Of a stretch of DNA of 64,000 bases, positions 33,988-46,160 are shown in pieces. Both the position numbers and the translations under genes were made by a program. The stretch lies in NCBI RefSeq assembly GCF_029813115.1, contig NZ_JAPZDS010000011.1, positions 1 through 64,000 of the forward strand. Reading direction: 5' to 3'. The stretch is from Aureimonas sp. SK2. Lineage in GTDB: Bacteria; Pseudomonadota; Alphaproteobacteria; Rhizobiales; Rhizobiaceae. Position 1 is the first letter of the stretch; the number at the start of each line of letters is the position of its first letter. The notes beneath the pieces were generated by a model. The model worked only from the letters and a program-made list of their open reading frames with translations. It did not search any database and was not told where the DNA came from.

Positions 33988-34724
33988 CCAAGGTGCCGAC
34001 CTCCCGCCTCGACAAGCTCCTCGCCAATATGGGCTACGCCTCGCGCCGCGAGATCCAGCTGTTGGCGAAGAACGGGCGCATCCGGCTGGACGGGGCGCCC
34101 GTCGCGCGTGCCGACGAGCGCATCGCCCTGACCGCCGACCTCGAAACGCGCCTTGTGGTGGACGGGGAGCCGCTCGATCCGCTGCCGGGCTTCGCCCTCA
34201 TGGTCCACAAGCCGCTCGGGGTCACCTGTTCGCACAAGGAGGCGGGGCCGCTCGTCTACGAGCTCCTGCCCGCGCGCTGGCGTCGGCGCGATCCGGCGAT
34301 CTCGACGGTCGGGCGGCTCGACAAGGAAACGTCCGGACTCCTCCTGATGACGGACGACGGGGCGCTGCTCCACCGCATCATCTCGCCGAACCGGCATGTG
34401 CCGAAGATCTATCGAGCCCGTCTCGCCCGACCGATGACGGGCACCGAAGGCGAGCTGTTCGCCTCGGGCACGCTGATGCTGGACGGCGAGGACAAGCCGC
34501 TGAAGCCCGCCGAACTCACCGTGGTCGGCCCGCAGGAGGCCCTGCTCGAGGTGCACGAGGGGCGCTACCATCAGGTACGCCGTATGTTCGCGGCGGCGGG
34601 CAACCATGTCGAGGCGCTGCATCGCGAGGCGATCGGGTGCCTCGCGATGCCGGCGGACCTCGCGCCCGGCCAGATTCGCCGCCTCGGCGAAGCCGATCTC
34701 GCCGCCATCTTCGCGGCCGCTTGA
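33984..34724 (+). CDS. RsuA/RluB-family pseudouridine synthase
   Basis: A 246-residue rRNA pseudouridine synthase. The S4 RNA-binding domain is at about 5-60 (SRLDKLLANMGYASRREIQL). The catalytic domain has the Asp in VGRLDKETSGLLLMTDDGAL at about residue 113. Later YHQVRRMFAAAGNHVEALHR is the conserved end motif. Length and motif form match RsuA (16S U516) best; RluB/E/F cannot be fully excluded. It lies in an operon with the RsmC-like gene. Confidence 0.87.
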   Translation: MTKVPTSRLDKLLANMGYASRREIQLLAKNGRIRLDGAPVARADERIALTADLETRLVVDGEPLDPLPGFALMVHKPLGVTCSHKEAGPLVYELLPARWRRRDPAISTVGRLDKETSGLLLMTDDGALLHRIISPNRHVPKIYRARLARPMTGTEGELFASGTLMLDGEDKPLKPAELTVVGPQEALLEVHEGRYHQVRRMFAAAGNHVEALHREAIGCLAMPADLAPGQIRRLGEADLAAIFAAA

Positions 34725-34828
34725 CACGCCGCGGTTGACGAGGCCCTGCGGCATCCCAATGTCACGCTGAAGCCACCCTTTCGCGCTTTGGGTGGGCAAA
34801 CGCTCGAATCGCATCTGGATCTGGACAC

Positions 34829-35968
34829 ATGGCCGCGAGGCTTCGCAGGATACTGACGGGCCTACTCGTGCTCGGCCTCGGGGCAGGCGCCTATCTCGCG
34901 TTCGACCGGGTTGCCGAGCGATCGGACGCGGCCGTGATGACCCCGGCCGCCCGCGAGCCCGGCCCGGTGGAACTCGCCGCCTTCGAGGTCGAGACGCTGA
35001 CGGCGCGCGATTTCGCGCGTACCGTCGCCGTGTCCGGGCCGGCGCGCCCGATCAGGCGCGCCGTGGTGACGGCCGAGGTGTCGGGCCGCCTGTCCGAGGT
35101 CGGCGTCGAGGTGGGCCAGAAGGTGACGGCCGGCGACGTGCTCGCGCGTTTCGACGAGACCCTCCTGCGCTCCGCCCTGTCGGCGCGCGAGGCGACGCTG
35201 GAGGCGCGGCGCTCCGAGATCCGGCTGGCGGAATGGACCTTGGAGCGGCGCGAGCAGCTCGGCAATCGCGGCATCGCGTCCGAGGCCGATCTTCTCGCCG
35301 CTCAGTCGCAGCTTCTCAATCTCCAGGCCCAGGCCCGCGCGCTGGAGGCCGAGGTCGGCGACGCCCGCAAGGCCCTCGAGGACGCGGTGGTGACCGCGCC
35401 CTTCGACGGCATCGTCGCGACCCGCGCGGTGGAGCCCGGCCAGACCGTCGCGATGAACGCCGAGCTTCTGCAGCTCGTCGACCTCTCGTCGGTCGAGGTG
35501 GAGGCCAGCGTGCCGACGAGCCGCATCGGCGAAATCGCCGCCGGACAGGTCGCTCGCCTCAGGTTCGAGGGGGCCGGCGACCGCCTCTTCGAGGGGCGGG
35601 TGTCGCGGATCGCGCCCGAGGCCGGGGCGGGGTCGCGTGCCATCAGCGTCTTCGTGACCCTTCCCAATCCCGACGGCGCGATCCGGGGCGGCATGTTCGC
35701 CGTCGGCGAGATCGCCGTGGAATCGATGGAACAGGTCGTCGCGCTTCCCGTCGCCGCCATTCGTCGCGACAATGCGGGCAGCTTCGTGCTGGCCGCGAAG
35801 GACGGCAGGCTGGAGCGGCGGGCCGTCGAGACGGGCGCCAGCCTGCCGCGCGAGGGGCTGGTCGTCGTCAGCGCCGGCCTTGCGCCGGGCGAGACGGTGG
35901 TCGTCGCGCCCTTGCCCGATCTCCAGGCCGAGACGGCGGTGACGATCGAGGGCGCCGGCCCGGCATGA
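34829..35968 (+). CDS. RND efflux membrane fusion protein
   Basis: Periplasmic adaptor (HlyD/AcrA family) of an RND exporter, 379 residues. An N-terminal membrane anchor is at about 8-25. The beta-barrel/lipoyl part starts with [20 protein letters not shown] (about 71-90). An alpha-hairpin coiled coil ([20 protein letters not shown]) occupies about 110-190, and the second lipoyl half is [20 protein letters not shown]. The membrane-proximal domain ends in [10 protein letters not shown]. The stop overlaps the RND permease start (ATGA). No outer-membrane TolC-like gene is adjacent. Confidence 0.92.
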   Translation: MAARLRRILTGLLVLGLGAGAYLAFDRVAERSDAAVMTPAAREPGPVELAAFEVETLTARDFARTVAVSGPARPIRRAVVTAEVSGRLSEVGVEVGQKVTAGDVLARFDETLLRSALSAREATLEARRSEIRLAEWTLERREQLGNRGIASEADLLAAQSQLLNLQAQARALEAEVGDARKALEDAVVTAPFDGIVATRAVEPGQTVAMNAELLQLVDLSSVEVEASVPTSRIGEIAAGQVARLRFEGAGDRLFEGRVSRIAPEAGAGSRAISVFVTLPNPDGAIRGGMFAVGEIAVESMEQVVALPVAAIRRDNAGSFVLAAKDGRLERRAVETGASLPREGLVVVSAGLAPGETVVVAPLPDLQAETAVTIEGAGPA

Positions 35969-38900
35969 TCCTCACCCGTATCAGCGTCGCCCATCCGGTC
36001 TTCGCCACCATGATGATGGTGGCGATCCTGGTGATCGGCCTGTTCTCCTACAGCCGGCTCGGCCTCGACCAGTTTCCGGATGTCGACCTGCCCGTGGTGG
36101 TGGTGGCGACGACCTATTCCGGCGCATCGCCCGAAACGGTGGAGTCGGAGATCACTCGCCCGGTGGAGCAGGCCGTCAACACGATCGGCGGCGTCGATCG
36201 CGTGACGTCGCAGAGCTTCGAGGGGCGCTCGCTCGTCATCGTCGAGTTCACGCTCGACACGGATTCGCGCACCGCCGCGCAGGAGGTCCGCGACCGGGTC
36301 TCGCGCCTGGAGGCCGGCTTTGCCGACGGCATCGACACGCCGCAGATCACGCGCTTCAATCCCGACGACCAGCCGATCCTTTCCCTTGCGGTGTCCTCGG
36401 CCACGAAGACGCTGCCCGAGCTCACGACGATTGCCGATCAGGTCATCACGCGGCGGCTGAACGTCGTGCCGGGGGTCGGCCAGACCACGATCGTCGGCGG
36501 CGCCGAGCGGCAGATTCAGGTGCTGCTCGATCCCGATCGCATGGCGGCCTTCGGCGTCGCGCCGTCCGGCGTGATGGAGGCGATCCGCCGCGAGAACCAG
36601 GACATCGCCGCCGGCACGCTGACCGCCGGCATCACCGGACGCAACGTGACGGTGGAAGGGCGCATCGCGGATGTCGCCGGCTTCGAGCGCATCATCGTCA
36701 CGTCCGATGCGGGGGCGCCCATCCGGCTTGCGGACGTCGCCACGGTTCGCGAGGGCGGCGCCGAGCTGACGAGCCGCGCGAGCTACGGCGGCGTGCCGGC
36801 GCTCGGCGTCGACGTGGTGAAGGTCCAGGGTGCCAACACGGTCGCGGTCGCTCGCGCGCTCCAGGGCGAAATCGAGCAGCTGCGGAGCGAGCTGGGCGCG
36901 CAGGGCATCGATCTCGCCGTCTCACGCGACAACTCGCGCTCCATCGCCGCGCAGGTCCGGGACGTCCAGCGCACGCTGATCGAAGGCGCGATCCTGACCG
37001 TTGTGATCGTCTTCCTGTTCCTGAACTCGTGGCGGTCCACGGTGATCGTGGGCACGACGCTGCCGATCTCGGTGATCGGCACCTTCGCCGCGATCCATTT
37101 CCTCGGCTTCACGCTCAACACGATGACGCTCCTAGCGCTCTCGCTGTCGATCGGCATCCTGATCGACGACGCGATCGTGGTTCGCGAGAACATCACGCGG
37201 CACCTCCATATGGGCAAGTCGCACCGGCAGGCCGCGATCGACGGCACGAACGAGATCGGCCTCGCGGTCCTGGCGACGACGCTCTCGATCGTCGCGGTCT
37301 TCCTGCCGGTGGCCTTCATGGGCGGCATCATCGGCCGCTTCTTCCTGGAGTTCGGCGTGACGGTGGCGGTGGCCGTCGTGATCTCGCTCTTCGTTTCCTT
37401 CACCTTCGACCCTATGCTCTCCAGCGTCTGGTACGATCCGGCCGCGGAAAGGGACGCCAGGCGCGGCCCGATCGGCCGCCTCGTCGCGCGCTTCGATCGC
37501 GCCTTCGAGCGCACCGCCGCGCGCTATGCGTCGGTGATCCGCTGGACGTTCCGCCATCGTGTGATCACGCTGGGCGTGATCCTTCTCACCTTCGGCGCCA
37601 GTCTGGCTCTCGTGCCGCGGATCGGCGCGGAGTTCGTGCCGGCCGGCGACCTCGGCGAGTTCACCGTGTCGATCGAGACGCCCGAAGGCTCCTCGCTCGA
37701 CTACACCGCCATGAAGGTGGCTCAGGTCGAGCGCGTGATCGCCGAGGTGCCCGAGGTCGCGTCCTACTACTCGACGGTCAACGCCGCGGCCGCGCGCGGC
37801 TTCAACTCGGCCAGCATCGCGGTGACGCTCGTCCCCATTACCGAGCGCAGCCGCGCCACGATGGATCTGGCCGAGCCTCTTCGCGAGCGCCTGTCGCGCA
37901 TCGCCGGACTGACGGTCTCCGTCAATCAGCCCTCGATGGGCGGCGGGGGCGGGGGAGCGGATGCCAAGCCCCTGCAGGTGTCGGTGCTGGGCGAGGGCGA
38001 GGCGGAACTCGACCGCCTGTCCGACGAGATCATGACGCGGCTGCGCGCCATTCCCGGTGCGGTCGAAGTGGAATCGACGCTGGACGACGAGCAGCCGACC
38101 CTGGCCGTGCGGATCCGGCAGGAGGCCGCGAGCGACCTCGGCGTGTCCCTCCAGGCGATCGGCGACACGCTTCGCCCTCTCGTCGCCGGTGACGCGATCT
38201 CGGTCTGGAACGCGCCGGACGGCGAGACCTACGACGTCCTCGTGCGACTTCCCGAGACCGGGCGCGAGCGGGCGGCGCAGTTACGCGAACTGCGCGTCGC
38301 CTCCAGCCGGCAGGATGCGAGCGGGCGACCGGTCCTCGTTTCACTCGACCAGGTGGCCGATGTCGTGGACAGCGTCGCGCCGTCCTCGATCAACCGGCGC
38401 GACCTTCAGCGCGAAGTGCGCATCTCGGCCAATGTCGAGGGGCGGGCACTCGGCGAGGTCGTTTCCGACTTGCAGCGCGAGATCGCGACGCTCGACCTGC
38501 CGCCGGGCTACCGGGTGATCTTCGGCGGCGAGGCGGAGGACATGGCCGAGAGCTTCGGTTACGCCGTTCAGGCGCTGGGCCTCGCCGTCATTTTCATATA
38601 CCTGATCCTCGCCTCGCAGTTCGGCTCGTTCCTCCAGCCGCTGGCGATCATGACCTCGCTGCCGCTTTCGCTGATCGGCGTGCTGCTCGGGCTCCTGGCG
38701 ACGGGCTCGACGCTCAACATCTTCTCCATCATCGGCTTCATCATGCTGATGGGCCTCGTAACGAAGAACGCGATCCTCCTCGTCGACTATTCCAACCAGG
38801 CGCGGCTACGCGGGCTTTCGCTTCGGGAGAGTCTGGTCGAGGCCGGGCAGGTGCGCCTGCGTCCGATCGTGATGACGACGCTCGCGATGATCTTCGGCAT

Positions 38901-39117
38901 GCTGCCGCTGGCCCTGGGCCTCGGCGAAGGCGGCGAACAGCGCGCGCCCATGGCCCATGCCGTCATCGGCGGGCTCCTGTCCTCCACCGTTCTGACCCTG
39001 ATCTTCGTGCCCGTGGCGCTGACCTATCTCGACGGGCTCGCCAGGCGCGTGCGCCCATGGCTGCCGCGCTCGGCCGACGCCGCCCATCCCGAAAAGGCCG
39101 CACAGCCCGCCGAGTAG
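35965..39117 (+). CDS. RND family efflux transporter permease
   Basis: A 1050-residue inner-membrane proton antiporter of the AcrB/MdtC (HAE1) type. It has twelve membrane helices in two repeats. Hallmarks are [20 protein letters not shown] at the start, the first-repeat [13 protein letters not shown] with the two Asp in TM4 for proton relay (about residues 400-412), large periplasmic loops, and [20 protein letters not shown] then [20 protein letters not shown] in the second repeat. It works with the adaptor encoded just upstream. The substrate is unknown: drugs, metals (not CusA-like) or lipophilic compounds. A glycine-rich insertion ([11 protein letters not shown]) occurs in the second porter loop. 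Confidence 0.94.
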   Translation: MILTRISVAHPVFATMMMVAILVIGLFSYSRLGLDQFPDVDLPVVVVATTYSGASPETVESEITRPVEQAVNTIGGVDRVTSQSFEGRSLVIVEFTLDTDSRTAAQEVRDRVSRLEAGFADGIDTPQITRFNPDDQPILSLAVSSATKTLPELTTIADQVITRRLNVVPGVGQTTIVGGAERQIQVLLDPDRMAAFGVAPSGVMEAIRRENQDIAAGTLTAGITGRNVTVEGRIADVAGFERIIVTSDAGAPIRLADVATVREGGAELTSRASYGGVPALGVDVVKVQGANTVAVARALQGEIEQLRSELGAQGIDLAVSRDNSRSIAAQVRDVQRTLIEGAILTVVIVFLFLNSWRSTVIVGTTLPISVIGTFAAIHFLGFTLNTMTLLALSLSIGILIDDAIVVRENITRHLHMGKSHRQAAIDGTNEIGLAVLATTLSIVAVFLPVAFMGGIIGRFFLEFGVTVAVAVVISLFVSFTFDPMLSSVWYDPAAERDARRGPIGRLVARFDRAFERTAARYASVIRWTFRHRVITLGVILLTFGASLALVPRIGAEFVPAGDLGEFTVSIETPEGSSLDYTAMKVAQVERVIAEVPEVASYYSTVNAAAARGFNSASIAVTLVPITERSRATMDLAEPLRERLSRIAGLTVSVNQPSMGGGGGGADAKPLQVSVLGEGEAELDRLSDEIMTRLRAIPGAVEVESTLDDEQPTLAVRIRQEAASDLGVSLQAIGDTLRPLVAGDAISVWNAPDGETYDVLVRLPETGRERAAQLRELRVASSRQDASGRPVLVSLDQVADVVDSVAPSSINRRDLQREVRISANVEGRALGEVVSDLQREIATLDLPPGYRVIFGGEAEDMAESFGYAVQALGLAVIFIYLILASQFGSFLQPLAIMTSLPLSLIGVLLGLLATGSTLNIFSIIGFIMLMGLVTKNAILLVDYSNQARLRGLSLRESLVEAGQVRLRPIVMTTLAMIFGMLPLALGLGEGGEQRAPMAHAVIGGLLSSTVLTLIFVPVALTYLDGLARRVRPWLPRSADAAHPEKAAQPAE

Positions 39118-39260
39118 GGCGCGGCGAGCGCAAACGTTCCGCGCAAAGGCCTGTGGACGCAACGGACGCGTCTTGTGTTTGCGCCGCGCAGGCGGTGAGA
39201 TGAGCGTCTCGGGAGCGATGCTCCCATCCATGTCCGCGCGCGGACAGGCAGGAGACCCGC

Positions 39261-40202
39261 ATGATCCGAAACGCATCCCTCGCGCTCGCCACCCTTTCGG
39301 TCGGTCTCGGCCTCGCCGGCTCGGCCCTGGCGGCCGACCCCGCCGCCTGCAAGACCGTGCGCATGTCCGATCCCGGCTGGAGCGACATCACTTCCACCAA
39401 CGCCCTCGCCGGCGTGGTGCTCGATGGGCTCGGCTACGAGCAGACGGTGGAGACGCTCGGCGTTCCCGTCGGCTACCAGGCGCTGGCCAACAAGCAGATC
39501 GACGTCTTCCTCGGCAACTGGATGCCGGCACAGCAGAAGTTCCGCGACGAGCTCGAGGCCAACAAGACAGCCGAGGTGCTGACGCGGAATCTCGAAGGGA
39601 TTCGCTTCACGCTGGCGGTGCCGAACTACGTCGCCGAAGGCGGGGTGAAGGACGTGAAGGACCTCGCCGCCAACGCCGACAAGTTCAAGAAGGAAATCTA
39701 CGGGATCGAGCCCGGCGCGCCGGCCAACCAGAACATCCAGTCCATGATCGACGCGCCGGCCTACAACCTGAGCGGCTGGAAGCTCGTCGATTCGAGCGAG
39801 CAGGGCATGCTCTCCCAGGTCCAGCGCGCTTCGCGCTCGAAGGACTGGATCGTATTTCTGGGTTGGGAGCCCCATCCGATGAACAATATGGGCCTGACCT
39901 ACCTGTCGGGCGCCGACGAGTTCTTCGGCAAGAACTATGGCGCGGCCGAGGTCTTCACCCTCGCCCGTACAGGCTACGCCACCGATTGCCCGAACGCTGC
40001 CAAGTTCTTCACGCAGCTTCGCTTCACCGTGGATCAGGAAAACGAGATCATGGCGGCGCTTGCCGATGGAACGGAGGCGGACAAGGCGGCCCGGGACTGG
40101 CTGAAGGCCAATCCCGGCGTGCTCGACGCTTGGCTCGCCGGCGTGACGACGCTTGACGGCCAGCCCGGATTGCCGGCCGTCAAGGCCGCGGTCGAGGGCT
40201 GA
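39261..40202 (+). CDS. choX: Choline/betaine ABC transporter substrate-binding protein (ChoX-like)
   Basis: Periplasmic choline-binding protein, 313 residues. The signal peptide is about 1-24 (GLAGSALA then AD). The aromatic cage known from Sinorhizobium ChoX (two Trp, a Tyr and a Trp) is visible in order: DPGWSDIT (about residue 40), LGNWMP (about 88), VPNYV (about 117) and VFLGWEPHPMN (about 200). It ends with DAWLAGVTTLDGQPGLPAV. The GTG/ATG choice is clear: ATG 39261 follows AGGAG. It lies 80 bases before the choline-sulfatase gene with an 8-bp hairpin between. Permease and ATPase genes (choW, choV) are not beside it. Confidence 0.9.
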   Translation: MIRNASLALATLSVGLGLAGSALAADPAACKTVRMSDPGWSDITSTNALAGVVLDGLGYEQTVETLGVPVGYQALANKQIDVFLGNWMPAQQKFRDELEANKTAEVLTRNLEGIRFTLAVPNYVAEGGVKDVKDLAANADKFKKEIYGIEPGAPANQNIQSMIDAPAYNLSGWKLVDSSEQGMLSQVQRASRSKDWIVFLGWEPHPMNNMGLTYLSGADEFFGKNYGAAEVFTLARTGYATDCPNAAKFFTQLRFTVDQENEIMAALADGTEADKAARDWLKANPGVLDAWLAGVTTLDGQPGLPAVKAAVEG

Positions 40203-40230
40203 TCGCGCATAATGCTTGACGGGCGCGGGG

Positions 40231-40252
40231 CGTCGCGGTCATTGCCGCGACG
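40231..40252 (+). other. Intercistronic hairpin between choX and betC
   Basis: A perfect 8-base-pair stem: CGTCGCGG (40231-40238) with CCGCGACG (40245-40252), and a 6-base loop. No T-run follows. The position after a binding-protein gene is the same as at 3009-3037 and 43284-43312. Confidence 0.5.
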
Positions 40253-40281
40253 GATCCGATCTCACAGACCCCGAGCCCGTC

Positions 40282-41802
40282 ATGAACCAGAGCCGGCCCA
40301 ACTTCCTGATCATCATGGTGGACCAGCTGAACGGGACGCTGTTTCCCGACGGGCCGGCCCGTTTCCTCCATGCGCCCAATCTCAAGGCGCTGGCCGCGCG
40401 CTCGGCCCGCTTCGTCAATTCCTATACCGCGAGCCCGCTCTGCGCGCCGGCGCGCGCCTCCTTCATGAGCGGGCAGTTGCCGTCCAAGACGCGCGTCTAC
40501 GACAACGCCGCCGAGTTCGCGTCGGACATCCCGACCTTCGCCCACTACCTGCGCCGGGCAGGCTATCGCACCTGCCTCTCGGGCAAGATGCACTTCGTCG
40601 GTCCCGATCAGCTCCACGGCTTCGAGGAGCGGCTGACGACGGACGTCTATCCCGCCGACTTCGGCTGGACGCCCGACTACACCAAGCCCGGCGAGCGGAT
40701 CGACTGGTGGTACCACAATCTCGGCTCGGTGACGGGCGCGGGCGTCGCCGAGATCACCAACCAGCTCGAATACGACGACGAGGTCGCCCATCACGCCGGC
40801 GCCAAGCTCTACGATCTGTCGCGCGGCCACGACGACCGGTCCTTCTGCCTGACCGTGTCCTTCACCCATCCGCACGACCCCTATGTCGCGCGGCGGCGCT
40901 TCTTCGACCTCTACAATGACGCGCCCGCCTTGCTGCCGGCGGTGGAGCGGATCGAGTTCGCCGACCAGGACCCGCATTCCCAGCGCCTGATGATCGCCTG
41001 CGAGGACGGCACCTACCGCATCACGGACGACATGATCGCCCGCTCGCGCCAGGCCTACTTCGCCAATATCAGCTATATCGACGAGAAGGTCGGCGAGCTG
41101 CTCGGCATCCTCGAGCGCACGCGGATGCTGGACGACACGGTGATCCTCTTCGTGTCCGACCACGGCGACATGCTGGGCGAGCGCGGCCTCTGGTTCAAGA
41201 TGAACTTCTTCGAGGGCTCGGCCCGCGTGCCGCTGATGGTCTCGGCCCCCGCCCTGCCGCCCGGCCCCTACACGCAGCCCGTCTCGACCCTGGACGTCCT
41301 GCCGACGCTGGCGGAGCTTGCCGGCATCGACCTGTCCGACGGAGCGCAGTGGCTCGACGGCATCTCGCTCCTCGATACCGCGCGGCGGGGCGAACGTGCG
41401 CGCTCCGTCCCCATGGAATACGCCGCCGAGGCGTCGGTCGCGCCGATGGTCGCCATCCGGCGCGGACGCTGGAAGTTCACTCGCTGCGCCGCCGATCCCG
41501 ATCAGCTCTTCGACCTCGAAGCGGATCCTTCGGAGCTTCGCGATCTCGCGGGCGATCCTGCCCATGCCGAGGTGCTGGCCGGCTTCGACAGGGAGGCGAA
41601 GGCGCTCTGGAACCTGCGTTCCTTCGACGCGGACGTGCGCCAGAGCCAGGCGCGGCGGCACGTCACCTACGAGGCGCTGCGCAACGGCGCCTACTACCCG
41701 TGGGATTTCCAGCCGCTGCAGAAAGCCTCCGAGCGCTACATGCGCAACCACATGGATCTCAACGTCCTGGAGGATTCTCAGCGCTTCCCGCGGGGCGAAT
41801 AA
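40282..41802 (+). CDS. betC: Choline-sulfatase
   Basis: Hydrolyses choline-O-sulfate to choline and sulfate, feeding the glycine betaine pathway; a cytosolic type I sulfatase of 506 residues (S. meliloti BetC is 512). FLIIMVDQLNGTLFPDG supplies the first metal ligands. The formylglycine Cys lies in PLCAPARASFMSGQ (about residues 53-66, CxPxR form). SFTHPHDPY (about 195) and FVSDHGDMLGERGLWFK (about 292) complete the site. The tail YYPWDFQPLQKASERYMRNH is a choline-sulfatase-specific C-terminal segment. ATG 40282 fits the family start. It is paired with choX, consistent with uptake of choline-like sulfate esters. Confidence 0.93.
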   Translation: MNQSRPNFLIIMVDQLNGTLFPDGPARFLHAPNLKALAARSARFVNSYTASPLCAPARASFMSGQLPSKTRVYDNAAEFASDIPTFAHYLRRAGYRTCLSGKMHFVGPDQLHGFEERLTTDVYPADFGWTPDYTKPGERIDWWYHNLGSVTGAGVAEITNQLEYDDEVAHHAGAKLYDLSRGHDDRSFCLTVSFTHPHDPYVARRRFFDLYNDAPALLPAVERIEFADQDPHSQRLMIACEDGTYRITDDMIARSRQAYFANISYIDEKVGELLGILERTRMLDDTVILFVSDHGDMLGERGLWFKMNFFEGSARVPLMVSAPALPPGPYTQPVSTLDVLPTLAELAGIDLSDGAQWLDGISLLDTARRGERARSVPMEYAAEASVAPMVAIRRGRWKFTRCAADPDQLFDLEADPSELRDLAGDPAHAEVLAGFDREAKALWNLRSFDADVRQSQARRHVTYEALRNGAYYPWDFQPLQKASERYMRNHMDLNVLEDSQRFPRGE

Positions 41803-41960
41803 GCGCACCTCGTGCATGTGGAAAGCGAAAAGTGAAGCCTTCTCATGGCTTTGCGCTGTCATGAAAGCAACGTAAGTTCGACATGCGACTGTTGGTTCGC
41901 GCCGCTAGGAGGGCGGCGACGGACCGTGGCCATCAAGGCCCGGCGCTGGGAGCCTTTGCG

Positions 41961-43268
41961 ATGACCAAGACGACGACCGCCGCTGCGACCCTCGTGGCCG
42001 CCCTTTTCGCTTCGACCGCCGCCATGGCGCAGACCGAGATCCAGTGGTGGCACGCCATGAGCGGCGCCAACAACGATGTCGTCGAGCAGCTCGCCAAGGA
42101 ATTCAACGAGAAGCAGTCCGACTACAAGATCACCCCGGTCTTCAAGGGCACGTACCCCGAGACGCTGAACGCCGGCATCGCCGCCTTCCGGGCCAAGCAG
42201 GCGCCCGCCATCATCCAGATCTTCGATGCCGGCACGGGCGTGATGATGGGCGCCGAGGGCGCCATCAAGCCGGTCGCCGAGGTGATCGAGATGGGCGGCC
42301 AGAGCTTCGACAAGTCGAAGTACCTGCCGGGCATCGTGTCCTATTATTCGAAGCCCGACGGGACGATGCTCAGCTTCCCGTACAATTCGTCCTCGCCGAT
42401 CATGTACTACAACAAGGACGCCTTCCAGAAGGCGGGCCTGGACGTCGACAACCCGCCCAAGACCTGGCCCGAGGTCTTCGAGGCCGCCAAGAAGATCAAG
42501 GCGTCGGGCGCCGCGCCCTGCGGCTTCACCTCGACCTGGCTGACCTGGATCCAGACCGAGAACTTCGCCGCCTGGAACAACGTGCCCTACGGCACCAACG
42601 AGAACGGGCTCGCCAGCCTGGACGTCAAGCTCCAGATCGACGCGCCGATCTTCGTCGAGCACTTCCAGGCGATCGCCGACCTCGCCAAGGACGGTACCTT
42701 CCGCTACGGCGGCCGCACCTCCGAGGCCAAGCAGCTCTTCCTGTCGGGCGAATGCGCCATGATGACCGAATCGTCGGGCGGCCTCGGCGACGTCGTGAAG
42801 TCCGGCATGAACTACGGCACGGGCCAGCTTCCCTACGACCCGAACGGCAACGGCGCGCCGCAGAACACCATCCCCGGCGGCGCCAGCCTCTGGGTCTTCG
42901 GCGGCAAGTCGGACGAGGAGTACAAGGCCGTCGCTGCCTTCTTCGACTTCCTCTCGCAGACCGATATCCAGTCGCGCCTGCATCAGGTCTCGGGCTACCT
43001 CCCGGTGACGCTCGCCGCCTACGAGGCGACCAAGGCCAGCGGCTTCTACGAGAAGAATCCGGCCCGCGAGATCCCGATCCAGCAGATGATGGGCAAGGCC
43101 CCGACCGAGAACTCCAAGGGCGTGCGCCTGCCCAACCTGCCGCAGGTGCGCGACATCATGAACGAGGAGTTCGAGGCCATGCTCAACGGCAGCCAGGACG
43201 CCAAGACCGCGCTGACCAAGGCCGTGGAGCGCGGCAACGCGGCCATCGCCCAGGCCGCCGGCCAGTAA
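41961..43268 (+). CDS. ugpB: sn-Glycerol-3-phosphate ABC transporter substrate-binding protein
   Basis: A periplasmic binding protein of family 1, 435 residues (E. coli UgpB 438). The signal peptide is about 1-22 ([11 protein letters not shown] then QT). UgpB-specific text includes [20 protein letters not shown], the [20 protein letters not shown] segment, [16 protein letters not shown] and [17 protein letters not shown]. The ATG at 41961 has GGGAG 9-10 bases upstream; an earlier in-frame ATG (41883) would place 26 residues before the signal peptide. First gene of ugpBAEC. Imports glycerol-3-phosphate and glycerophosphodiesters in known systems, usually under phosphate or carbon control; no Pho box was recognised here. 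Confidence 0.93.
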   Translation: MTKTTTAAATLVAALFASTAAMAQTEIQWWHAMSGANNDVVEQLAKEFNEKQSDYKITPVFKGTYPETLNAGIAAFRAKQAPAIIQIFDAGTGVMMGAEGAIKPVAEVIEMGGQSFDKSKYLPGIVSYYSKPDGTMLSFPYNSSSPIMYYNKDAFQKAGLDVDNPPKTWPEVFEAAKKIKASGAAPCGFTSTWLTWIQTENFAAWNNVPYGTNENGLASLDVKLQIDAPIFVEHFQAIADLAKDGTFRYGGRTSEAKQLFLSGECAMMTESSGGLGDVVKSGMNYGTGQLPYDPNGNGAPQNTIPGGASLWVFGGKSDEEYKAVAAFFDFLSQTDIQSRLHQVSGYLPVTLAAYEATKASGFYEKNPAREIPIQQMMGKAPTENSKGVRLPNLPQVRDIMNEEFEAMLNGSQDAKTALTKAVERGNAAIAQAAGQ

Positions 43269-43283
43269 GCTTTCGCCCGTTCC

Positions 43284-43312
43284 AGCGCCTCGCCGTTTCC
43301 CGGCGGGGCGCT
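43284..43312 (+). other. Intercistronic hairpin between ugpB and ugpA
   Basis: A 12-base-pair stem with one wobble pair: AGCGCCTCGCCG (43284-43295) with CGGCGGGGCGCT (43301-43312), and a 5-base loop. It starts 15 bases after the ugpB stop. A retained hairpin that lowers downstream expression or protects the ugpB message is the usual role. Confidence 0.6.
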
Positions 43313-43335
43313 CCCACTCGTGTCAGGGCGTCCGC

Positions 43336-44220
43336 TTGCAGACCCGCGTCATCTTTCCCAACAAGTTCCTGCCCTACCTGCTGCTCGCGCCGCAGGTTCT
43401 CGTCACGCTCGTGTTCTTCTACTGGCCGGGCGCGCAGGCGCTCTACCAGTCGGTCCTGCGCGAGGACGCGTTCGGACTGAAGACCGAGTTCGTCGGCCTC
43501 GCCAACTTCCGGCAGGTTCTCACCGATCCGGGCTACCTCCACGCCCTGCAGACGACGATCGTCTTCAGCCTGTCGACCGCCGTGCTCGCCATGGGCCTCG
43601 CGCTGCTGCTCGCGACCTCGGCCGAGAAGGTGCTGCGCGGCAAGGCCTTCTACCGGACGCTCCTGATCTGGCCCTATGCCGTGGCACCCGCGATCGCCGG
43701 CATGCTCTGGCTCTTCATGTTCAACCCGACCATGGGCACCTTCGCCTACATGCTGCGTGCGGCTGGCTACAACTGGGACCCACTGTTGCAGGGCGACCAG
43801 GCCATGCTCCTGGTGATCGTGGCCGCCGCCTGGAAGCAGATTTCCTACAACTTCCTGTTCTTCGTGGCCGCGCTCCAGTCCATCCCGCGCTCGCTGATCG
43901 AGGCCGCGGCGATCGACGGCGCGCGGGGGCCGAAGCGCTTCTGGACGATCGTCTTTCCGCTGATCGCGCCGACGACCTTCTTCCTTCTGGTCGTCAATAC
44001 CGTCTACGCCTTCTTCGACACGTTCGGCATCATCGATTCGGTGACCGGCGGCGGCCCGGCCAAGGCGACGGAAACGCTGGTCTACAAGGTCTACACGGAC
44101 GGCTTCGTGAACCTCAATCTCGGCGCCTCGGCTGCCCAGTCGGTGATCCTGATGGCGATCGTCGTGGCGCTTACCGCCTTCCAGTTCCGCTTCGTCGAGC
44201 GGCGCGTGCACTACGGGTGA
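43336..44220 (+). CDS. ugpA: sn-Glycerol-3-phosphate ABC transporter permease UgpA
   Basis: A 294-residue inner-membrane permease (E. coli UgpA 295), six membrane segments. It opens with [20 protein letters not shown]. The ATPase-contact loop reads [20 protein letters not shown] at about 194-213. [20 protein letters not shown] is a family block near 230. TTG 43336 gives the family-typical N-terminus (QTRVIFPNK); CAGGG lies 8-9 bases before it. The pair with ugpE is separated by 4 bases. Confidence 0.92.
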   Translation: MQTRVIFPNKFLPYLLLAPQVLVTLVFFYWPGAQALYQSVLREDAFGLKTEFVGLANFRQVLTDPGYLHALQTTIVFSLSTAVLAMGLALLLATSAEKVLRGKAFYRTLLIWPYAVAPAIAGMLWLFMFNPTMGTFAYMLRAAGYNWDPLLQGDQAMLLVIVAAAWKQISYNFLFFVAALQSIPRSLIEAAAIDGARGPKRFWTIVFPLIAPTTFFLLVVNTVYAFFDTFGIIDSVTGGGPAKATETLVYKVYTDGFVNLNLGASAAQSVILMAIVVALTAFQFRFVERRVHYG

Positions 44221-44224
44221 GGCG

Positions 44225-45072
44225 ATGATCGAGAACCGCCCCTTCGCCACCGCGCTCGCCCATTGCGTCCTGATCCTCGGCGTCCTGATTGTCGCCTTCC
44301 CGATCTACTACACGTTCGTCGCCTCAACCCTCTCGGTGCCCGAAATCCTGCGCCCGCCGCTGCCGCTCCTGCCCGGCGAACACTTCGCCGAGAATTATGG
44401 CCAGGCGCTGTTCGGCGGCGTGGGGCGGATCGGCGGCGTCGACGTCTGGACGCTCCTGTTCAACACCTCGGTCATGGCCTTCGGCATCGCGATCGGTAAG
44501 ATCGTGATCTCGCTCCTTTCGGCCTTCGCCATCGTCTTCTTCCGCTTTCCCTTCCGGATGGCGTTCTTCTGGCTGATCTTCATGACGCTGATGCTGCCCG
44601 TCGAGGTGCGCATCCTGCCGACCTACAAGGTGATGGTCGATCTCGGCCTGATCGACACCTATGCCGGACTGATCCTGCCTCTGGTGGCGTCCGCCACGGC
44701 GACGCTCCTGTTCCGCCAGTTCTTCCTGACCATCCCCGGCGAACTGGTGGAGGCCGCGCGCGTCGATGCGGCGGGGCCGATGCGCTTCTTCAAGGACATC
44801 CTCCTGCCCCTGTCGAAGACCAACATCGCTGCACTCTTCGTCATCCTCTTCATCTACGGCTGGACCCAGTATCTCTGGCCGCTCCTCGTCACCAACGACA
44901 ACTCCATGAACACGATCGTCATCGGCCTGAGGAAGATGATCTCCTTCGCCGACGCCGACACGCCGTGGAACCTCGTCATGGTGACGGCGATCCTCGCGAT
45001 CCTGCCCCCCGTCCTCGTGGTGGTGCTGATGCAGCGCTGGTTCGTCAAAGGCCTTGTGGAATCGGAAAAGTA

Positions 45073-45073
<1 letters not shown>
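44225..45073 (+). CDS. ugpE: sn-Glycerol-3-phosphate ABC transporter permease UgpE
   Basis: Second permease of the system, 282 residues (E. coli UgpE 281), six membrane helices. It opens with [40 protein letters not shown] is a UgpE signature. The contact loop [20 protein letters not shown] is at about 179-198, and [20 protein letters not shown] follows. The ATG at 44225 lies 4 bases after the ugpA stop. The stop shares one base with the ugpC start. Confidence 0.93.
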
Positions 45074-46131
<1,058 letters not shown>

Positions 46132-46160
46132 ACTTTAGGCCGGTCTGCGGATTCTTTGAT

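Noticed and set aside
39119-39189. Long-range inverted repeat before choX (arms about 39119-39135 and 39177-39189)
   Set aside because: The left arm is interrupted by four unpaired bases and the loop exceeds 40 bases, so a stable terminator or operator cannot be supported.
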